Position numbers and translations under genes: made by a program
Source: Porogramme epimiltina
Taxonomy: Eukaryota; Basidiomycota; Agaricomycetes; Polyporales; Polyporaceae
Length of the DNA: 14,720 nucleotides
Direction of reading: 5' to 3'
NCBI GenBank assembly: GCA_900155495.1
Contig: FTLJ01000263.1
Coordinates: 1 to 14,720, forward strand
In this document: in pieces, positions 9,356 to 14,720 of the stretch
Layout of the letters: the number at the start of each line of letters is the position of its first letter
Numbering within the stretch: the first letter of the stretch is position 1
Notes under the pieces: model-generated
Databases searched by the model: none
What the model was told of the DNA's origin: nothing
What the model saw: only the letters and a program-made list of their open reading frames with translations

Positions 9356-10385
9356 TCTCAGCGAGCCCCCCCTCTCACGCGGGCCTGGCGCGCGGGCGGT
9401 GGAGTGGGAGAGGGGAGGGGTGCTGCTAGTGGCTGCTTATTAGCCGGCTCGCCGACGCGGCGCTGTGCACGCGACAACCACCCCGCCGCGGGTACTTAGT
9501 GATCTGGCCGGTGGGCAGCGGCGCAGGGTCGCGCACGTCGCCCGACTGCCCGACGGCGTGCTGTGCCCCCGCCGCGTCCTGGCCGCCGGCAGTTGCGTCT
9601 GCGCATTTAACATGAACGCCTGGGTCCCCCCGGGCGAGCGACGCCAGTGGCGACGGGCGCGCGCAGCGCTGCTGAATGGTTTCGCTCGCCCGGATTCGTC
9701 TCCTCGTCCGCAGGCGGACCGCACGAGGCGCGCCGCGTCCAGCGTCGCGGGCCTCCCGAGGCGGCGGGGCACCTTAATGAATACGGCATGCGCCCTGGCC
9801 CGGGGTCGCCGGCGGGAAGGCCTGGCGTTGAGGGGCTCGAGGGCGCGTCGTGGGCTCCCGGGTGCGCTGAAATGTTGAAGCCGCGGGAGCAGTCCCTGCA
9901 AAAAAGAAAACGCTCGACGAATGCTCGCTCCCTTCCGTACGCGGCCTATCGACGCGTCCGCCGCGGCGTCGCTCTCTGATAGGGGCTCTCGCCCGCGCAG
10001 GCCGCGCGACGAGGGCTCGCAGCACGCCCTTCGGAGGTCCGGTTCGGACGCGCCTGCGAAAGTCGACGTCCTTTGCGCCTTCGCTGCCAGCTCCAGAGAG
10101 ACGTCGCCGATCGCCCGTGCGGCGTTCACAACCTTCCAGATGACGCCCCTTTACCACTCCAGGTCGTCCAGCCGCGAACCGTGCGCCGAGCGCCTGCACG
10201 CGCGCGCGTCTCAGTCCCACCGCGGAATAATGCGATTGCAGCACAAGACGAGCTCTCCAAATTTCCCAGGCTCCCTTCACCCCGCCGCGAACCGCCTCGA
10301 GCCCGGGGGCCGGCGGCAAGTGGCCCGCGGCGTCGACGAACGAACATCAACACCGACGTATTCATTCGATTCGATATTCACTCAA

Positions 10386-10395
10386 TACAATTGTA
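10386..10395. other. Palindrome TACAATTGTA in an A/T-rich island
   Basis: A perfect 10-nt palindrome in an A/T-rich pocket (about 10360-10402) flanked by GC-rich DNA. It could be a dimeric factor site or simply A/T-rich spacer. Confidence 0.45.
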
Positions 10396-10540
10396 CAATA
10401 ATGCCCAACGTCCAAACGGTTCACCCCGCGCACCCGACCCCGCCCTGCCCCGCCCCGCCACCGCGAAGCCTGCGCCCGATCCCCCGCCCGCAACAATAAT
10501 GCCGTACGCGCCGCGCATCGCGCACCCCGCCCCTGGCAAG

Positions 10541-10573
10541 GGGGGGGGGGAAGGAGGGGGGGCAGCAGGGAGG
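10541..10573 (+). other. G-quadruplex-prone run
   Basis: A 10-G run followed within 25 nt by a 7-G run and a GGG. The G-tract count and short loops satisfy the usual G4 pattern on the plus strand. Function is not shown. Confidence 0.55.
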
Positions 10574-10708
10574 AAAGCGGGGCCCGCTTCTCCTCCGCGC
10601 CCTCGCTCTCCCTCGCTCGCGGGTCGCGGGATCTCCAACCGCCGCAGATCACGCTCCTCGTCGACGCACGACGCACAGGAGTCGGGTAACCGCTCAAATA
10701 CATAGGAG

Positions 10709-10739
10709 GTGCACGTACGTACGCGCGCACGCACGCGCG
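10709..10739. other. 31-nt alternating purine-pyrimidine tract (Z-DNA-prone)
   Basis: Perfect alternation with CG, CA/TG and TA steps, similar to the tract at 1158-1197. Confidence 0.7.
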
Positions 10740-11020
10740 GGCAGCCTGGTTGCCTGAACGCTTTTAGCCTTTGATCAGCCCCCCCCTCCCCCGCCCGCCC
10801 GAGGCGAGCCCAACGCAGCGCCTCCGGTTTTCCCCCATCTAAGTACCCATCTCATCTCCCCCATTCTCCCGAGTCCCGGGTGCGCCGGGCAGCAAGCCCC
10901 AGGAAGCAGGCGGGAGGAAAGGAAAGGAAGCCGGCCGGACGCCCGAATCGAGCAGGACGGGCGCACGCCACCGCGCTTCGATCAGTGGCTGCTGAGTAGG
11001 CGCAAACGATCTCCCAGAGG

Positions 11021-11039
11021 CCGCCGCCGCCGCCGCCGG
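11021..11039. repeat. (CCG)6 microsatellite
   Basis: Six perfect CCG units then a G, in gene-free DNA just before a G-run cluster. Confidence 0.85.
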
Positions 11040-11064
11040 AGCCAGATCGCCCCTTCGCCCGCGC

Positions 11065-11127
11065 GGGGGAGGTGTGTGTGGGGGGGAGGAGGGGGGGGGC
11101 GTGTGCGTGTCTGTGCGTGTCTGTGCG
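11065..11127 (+). repeat. G-run cluster followed by GTGCGTGTCT tandem repeat
   Basis: Runs of five, seven and nine G lie at 11065-11069, 11080-11086 and 11091-11099, a G-quadruplex-type pattern. They are followed by the 10-mer GTGCGTGTCT twice (11103-11122) and a partial third copy. Confidence 0.65.
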
Positions 11128-11274
11128 CATACTGGACTTGGGTCTGCTCGCACTTGGTGGCGCGGGTGCCTCTGGAGTCTGGGCGAGGCGGGCGAGAAAC
11201 AGGGGTGGCCCGGCCGTCCGGACGCGGGCTTGCCTAAGGAGTCAAAACGTACCTGCGGACGTACGGACGTGCGA

Positions 11275-11366
11275 GCGTGTGTGTACGCGTACGCACGTCG
11301 ACGTCGCGCGAAGCTCGAGATTAGATTGAGCCGCGCCACGGCACACACACACACGCGCGTACGCGT
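11275..11366. other. Two further alternating purine-pyrimidine tracts with palindromes
   Basis: Perfect alternation spans 11275-11298 and 11341-11366; the latter begins with (CA)n. Palindromes GTACGCGTAC (11283-11292) and ACGTCGACGT (11295-11304) sit within or beside the first. Confidence 0.65.
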
Positions 11367-11475
11367 CGACGCGGGTCTTGTGTGCGTGCGTCCTTCTGTC
11401 GCTGTCGCGCCCGACACCCGAGGGACGACTGATGTGATCGCGCGCACGCTGCACGCTTGCACGCCGACGGTGGAC

Positions 11476-11512
11476 GGGAAGTGGGAATCGGGAAATCGGA
11501 AATTTGGGAATC
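11476..11512. repeat. Degenerate GGGAAATCG-type tandem repeat
   Basis: About four or five imperfect copies of GGGAA(A)TC(G) follow one another. Not recognised as a telomere or any known element. Confidence 0.55.
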
Positions 11513-11586
11513 GCAATACAGGCCCACGCGCGCGAGCGCGGGACGGGGGGTATGGTAGTGTACATTTTTCTGTAGGTTACAAAGTG

Positions 11587-12120
11587 ACAGCATTGAGAGA
11601 GGTAGGAGAGGCGGGAGGGTTGGGAGGAGGAGGGGGGGAATAGAGAGGGCAACCAGGAGGATGGATTTCCGAACCGAGCGTGTCCAAGCGTCCGCAAGTC
11701 CGGGAGAAGGTCGTGCGCCATCTACGGCGGCCGGTGTGGGGGCAAGGGGGGAGGGGAGAGAAGAAAAACGGTAGGCGAGAACGGGACGGAGAAAGGGTTA
11801 GAGATGGACGGAGCATAATACGGGTATGGCGATTGGGGAAAGGGCAAAGGGGGCGAAACACCGGGGCCGGTAGATAGATGGGGTGGGGGATAAAAGATGC
11901 AAGCGATGGATGCATAGGAACACAGGACGCAGATGGGCGGGATGGGGGCGCGGGGGGGCTGGGGCGCGGATGCGATGGGATGGGATGACGATCGAGCGAG
12001 CGAGCGGGCATAACAATTAGTTAGGTACGGGCACATGAGACACACCAGATGGGAATGGAGGGGGCAGAGACACGGGTATCGTCCGGGTGGAGAGAAAGAG
12101 AGAGAGATAGATCAGGAGAT
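11587..12120 (-). other. Strand-asymmetric tract, pyrimidine-rich on the minus strand
   Basis: For about 530 nt the plus strand is mostly G and A, ending in a GA microsatellite near 12090-12108, so the minus strand is C/T-rich. The same signature occurs just before the SURF4 start. It may be a minus-strand promoter or leader, part of a very long 3' UTR of the WOPR gene, or a simple compositional patch. Confidence 0.4.
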
Positions 12121-13033
12121 GCGGAGGAGCGAGGCGGGTACGTCGTCGTCGTTCAGCGTCGTGCGGATTCGTAGCGGTTGCGTCGGCGAGGGCGGGCGAG
12201 AAGATCGGGGCGAGACGCGCGCGGGGAGGGCGCAGCGCGTGGTGTCGGGGGATGCGCGACAAAGGCAAAAACAAGGCTTAGTTACCGGCGTGCTCCAGCC
12301 TCCGGCGCGTGATGAGGATGATGGAGACGAGCGACAGGCGGGCAGGGCGGCGGCGGGGAGGAGGAGGAAGGGGGGGGGCGTGCGCAGGTGGGCGAGGGAC
12401 ACGCGCAGAGGGGAAGGGGAAGGGGGGTGGTCCGGTTTCTGATGGGAACACGCGTTCCGCAGGGGACCGCGTACGGCGGAGGCGGCGGCGGCGGCGACGG
12501 GCGGCGGCGCACGACTCCGAGGAGATGCACGAGGGAGTGGGGGGGGGGGACGAGGGGGCCGATGGGTGCGAGATGGAGATGTCGTGATCAAATAGCCGGC
12601 CCCCACGCCCGCGGCGCGGTCTAGACCGCGCGTGCGTACGCGGCGCGCGCGCGAGACGCGGCCGTGGTCGCTCGCGGCGCGCGCGGGTCATGGGACCAGC
12701 CAGCCCGGCACGCGAGCCTCGCGGCGCCGGGGCAGGGGCGGACGCGTGAGGGGGCGTGGGTGGGCGGGTGGCGAAGACGGGCGGGTTCGAGGGCGAGGGA
12801 GGAAGAAGGGCGGGGAGGGGGATCGAGAGCGCATGAAAAAGGATTCCTGGCCGGTCGGGACGATGACGACACGCCCACCCTCTTTCTGCGCTGGGGGGGT
12901 GGGCAGGTTCGCGATCCAGCGCGTCCGCGCCTGTGGGTATGTCAAACTCAACAGACTGGGATGGCGGATCCCCCTTCGGGCGGCACAAGGCGTGGGTTGG
13001 GGGGGCCGGGCTGTAGGATTACGCGGCCGACGA

Positions 13034-14706
13034 TCACCAGCGCGCGCCGCCGTGCTGGACGAGAGCCGGCTTGGCTTCTTCGTTCGCGTACCGGTCGTAC
13101 GCCGCGGGACCACCGTTCCACGAGAGGCGGTGGTTGGAGGACGCCTCGGGCGTCGAGAACCGCTTCAGGTACAGCTCGTCCATGGGGTCCCGCGGCCGCC
13201 CCTGCAAGCCTTGCAGATACGACAGAGGGACCAGCGTCGGGGGTGCCGTTGCCGACGTCGGCGTCACAGACGGTTCAGTCTTGACAGACACCGAGAGCGG
13301 CAGCGAGACGTTCGATGGCGGAGTCAGCGGCGACGAGAACGCCCGTGGCGAGGTGCCGGGCTCAGAGGAAGACGACGAGTGCGTGTAGGGCGAGGGGTCG
13401 CGGTAACCGGACAGGCCGGTATCGTGGATGCTGGGGAGCTGGCCGGGATGAGGCGCCGGCACAGAATAGTGTGGCGGCGGCGGAGGGTGGGACGACATCG
13501 GGCGGGACGAGTAGTCAGCGGACTCGCACGAGCTGCGGGGTGTCGGGTAGGCGTTCTGCGGGGCGTTGTAGGGCGCGGACGTGCGAATGGGCGAGCGCGA
13601 GGGCGGCGGGGAGCCCGTCCGCCACTTTGGGGGCTCCGCGCCGTACGGCATCGGCGCGGGGGGCTGCATCGCGACGCCCCAGGGCTCGTGCGTCGCGGCG
13701 CCGATGTCCTCGACGGGCATCGGGTCCGTCCGCTTGTTGATTTTGCTCGCCCGCGCGCTCTTGAACATGCCCTCGGGGACGCCGACGTCGCCCACGCCGG
13801 GAATCGCGTCGATCGTGCCGAGGCTGTCTAGTGTCGTCTGGCTGAAGTACGCAGCTAAACGGGGGGCGAGGTCAGGTCCAGCCAGGGCGAGCAGCGTGAA
13901 GACAAGACGCACTGAGGTGCCACTTGCGGGTGATGCCTCGTGGCCTGTCCTCGGGGAGGGAGACGTGAACGCTGTATGTCTGCTTGATGAGTCGCTCCGC
14001 CTCTGAGCGGGAAAACGGGAGGCTGCCGCGTGCGTTGTGTCTTCTGAAACAAAAGGCGCGGCGGCGTCGCCGGGTCAGCAGGCCGCCCAGGCAGGAGAAC
14101 AGCGTGGGGGTAAGACAATACCTCATGATGCTCGCCCAGCGGGCTGAAGGGTTGTTTGGGTCTTCGTGCCCCTCGTTCTCGCGTTGGTGGTAGAACAGAA
14201 ATTCCTGTCGAAAAGAGGCGGGTGGGCGCAGGCGCGCGGACGGAGAGGAGGGGGGATCGTCAGCCGCGAGCCCGTGTGAATCAGGGTCTGGGAGGAGGAG
14301 GGGTGGACTTACGTCGCGGACGCGGCTCGGTCCCCAGCCCATGCCGTCGGTCCTGCGAGAGTGGAGGCGCGCGTGAGGATGCTGCGGGAGGGAATGACGG
14401 GGAAGCGCGGGGGGGCCCGCGGGGACGCACCATCGCTCCATGCCCATACCAGTGGCCTCGGAGTTGGCGCATCGTTCTTCCCAGATGTAGACGCATCCGG
14501 CGGTGATGCTGGGATGGGATGGACGTGCGAGATCAGCGTCTGCGGGGAGGGGCACGGGGAGAACGGGGAGAGACTGACGCCCTGCGCTCCTCGGCGTCGA
14601 GCCTGCGGGTGGTCATGGGGAGGATGTTGCGGGCGACGGCGTAGAAAATCTGGAGGGCATCGCGGGTGGAGCGTATGCGGACGTTTGTGAGGGTGGGGTG
14701 CTGCAT
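13034..14706 (-). CDS. Gti1/Pac2 (WOPR-domain) transcription factor
   Basis: Sequence-specific nuclear regulator of the family of Candida Wor1, Histoplasma Ryp1, Fusarium Sge1 and fission-yeast Gti1 and Pac2, which control morphological switching, conidiation or mating-type responses. Minus-strand exons: 14706-14579, 14508-14431, 14352-14313, 14204-14122, 14043-13913 and 13854-13034, giving 1281 nt and 426 aa. Introns are 70, 78, 108, 78 and 58 nt. The first WOPR half spans about residues 8-89: VRIRSTRDALQIF, then LPMTTRRLDAEERR, a Cys-Val-Tyr-Ile-Trp strand, MERWTDGMGWGPSRVRDEFL and FYHQ. The second half covers about 127-160, with LIKQTYSV, GITRKWHL and TAYFSQ. Residues 186-195 are basic and may be nuclear targeting. 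Residues 215-426 are Pro/Ser/His-rich and probably disordered, as in relatives. Only 14 nt precede the ATG, so the promoter is outside the window and an extra upstream exon cannot be ruled out, but the start fits the usual distance to the WOPR fold. The target regulon is unknown. Confidence 0.94.
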
Positions 14707-14720
14707 GATTGCGGCAGGGG

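Larger units (their letters stand above)
6223..13033. other. 6.8 kb gene-free GC-rich block between convergent genes
   Basis: I examined the open frames on both strands and found no family motif, membrane pattern or splice-joinable conserved block. The translations are dominated by Arg, Ala, Pro and Gly, and frames overlap on both strands, which is what GC-rich non-coding DNA gives. The left end holds the MutY 3' UTR and the right end the 3' UTR of the WOPR gene. Neither has a clear polyadenylation signal close to its stop codon. Sampled lines exceed 70% GC (line 9001-9060 is about 78%), above the neighbouring exons. No TG...CA-bounded long terminal repeat, transposase-like frame, tRNA or rRNA was recognised. 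Smaller elements are listed separately. A lineage-specific or rapidly evolving gene, or a non-coding RNA, cannot be excluded. Confidence 0.7.

Noticed and set aside
9440..10129. A 229-codon minus-strand open frame
   Set aside because: Arg/Ala-rich, lacks motifs, and competes with plus-strand frames of similar length over the same bases.
12632..13831. A 399-codon plus-strand open frame antisense to the last WOPR exon
   Set aside because: It begins at GTG, is Arg/Gly-rich with no motif, and most of it is the complement of a genuine GC-rich coding exon, which naturally suppresses antisense stops.
1..14720. Transposons, CRISPR arrays, integrons or bacterial-type operons
   Set aside because: No terminal repeats, transposase-like frames, regularly spaced repeats or Shine-Dalgarno-linked gene runs were seen. 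Gene structure is eukaryotic throughout.

Overview
The window looks like nuclear DNA of a basidiomycete fungus, most likely an agaricomycete. It is GC-rich and rich in CpG. Its genes are cut by many short GT-AG introns (mostly 51-110 nt), and the three reconstructed proteins read like fungal, mushroom-type family members. The taxon is an inference from protein style and intron structure; no marker gene proves it.

Layout: 1-1701 is gene-free, GC-rich DNA with short repeats and one long Z-DNA-prone tract. 1702-2976 (minus) is a seven-exon SURF4/Erv29-type ER cargo receptor of 310 aa. 2977-3413 is a divergent promoter shared with 3414-6222 (plus), an eight-exon MutY/MUTYH adenine DNA glycosylase of 653 aa. 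6223-13033 is a 6.8 kb stretch with no gene I can support. 13034-14706 (minus) is a six-exon Gti1/Pac2 (WOPR-domain) transcription factor of 426 aa, whose start codon lies only 14 nt from the window edge.

All three genes were rebuilt exon by exon. Every junction chosen keeps frame, uses GT-AG, and rejoins family-conserved residues. The genes do not form a pathway: SURF4 is secretory, MutY is nuclear base-excision repair, and the WOPR protein is a developmental regulator. MutY and the WOPR gene are convergent, so the long gene-free block lies 3' of both, where fungi normally have short spacers.

The most unusual part is that block. It appears GC-richer than the neighbouring exons. It carries several perfectly alternating purine-pyrimidine tracts, G-quadruplex-like runs, a recurrent CTGAATGG word, a long stretch that is pyrimidine-rich on the minus strand, and a pair of minus-strand AATAAA hexamers. 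This could mean an unannotated non-coding transcript or regulatory DNA, but the sequence alone does not prove one. I saw no transposon, tRNA, rRNA or CRISPR array, and no new protein system.
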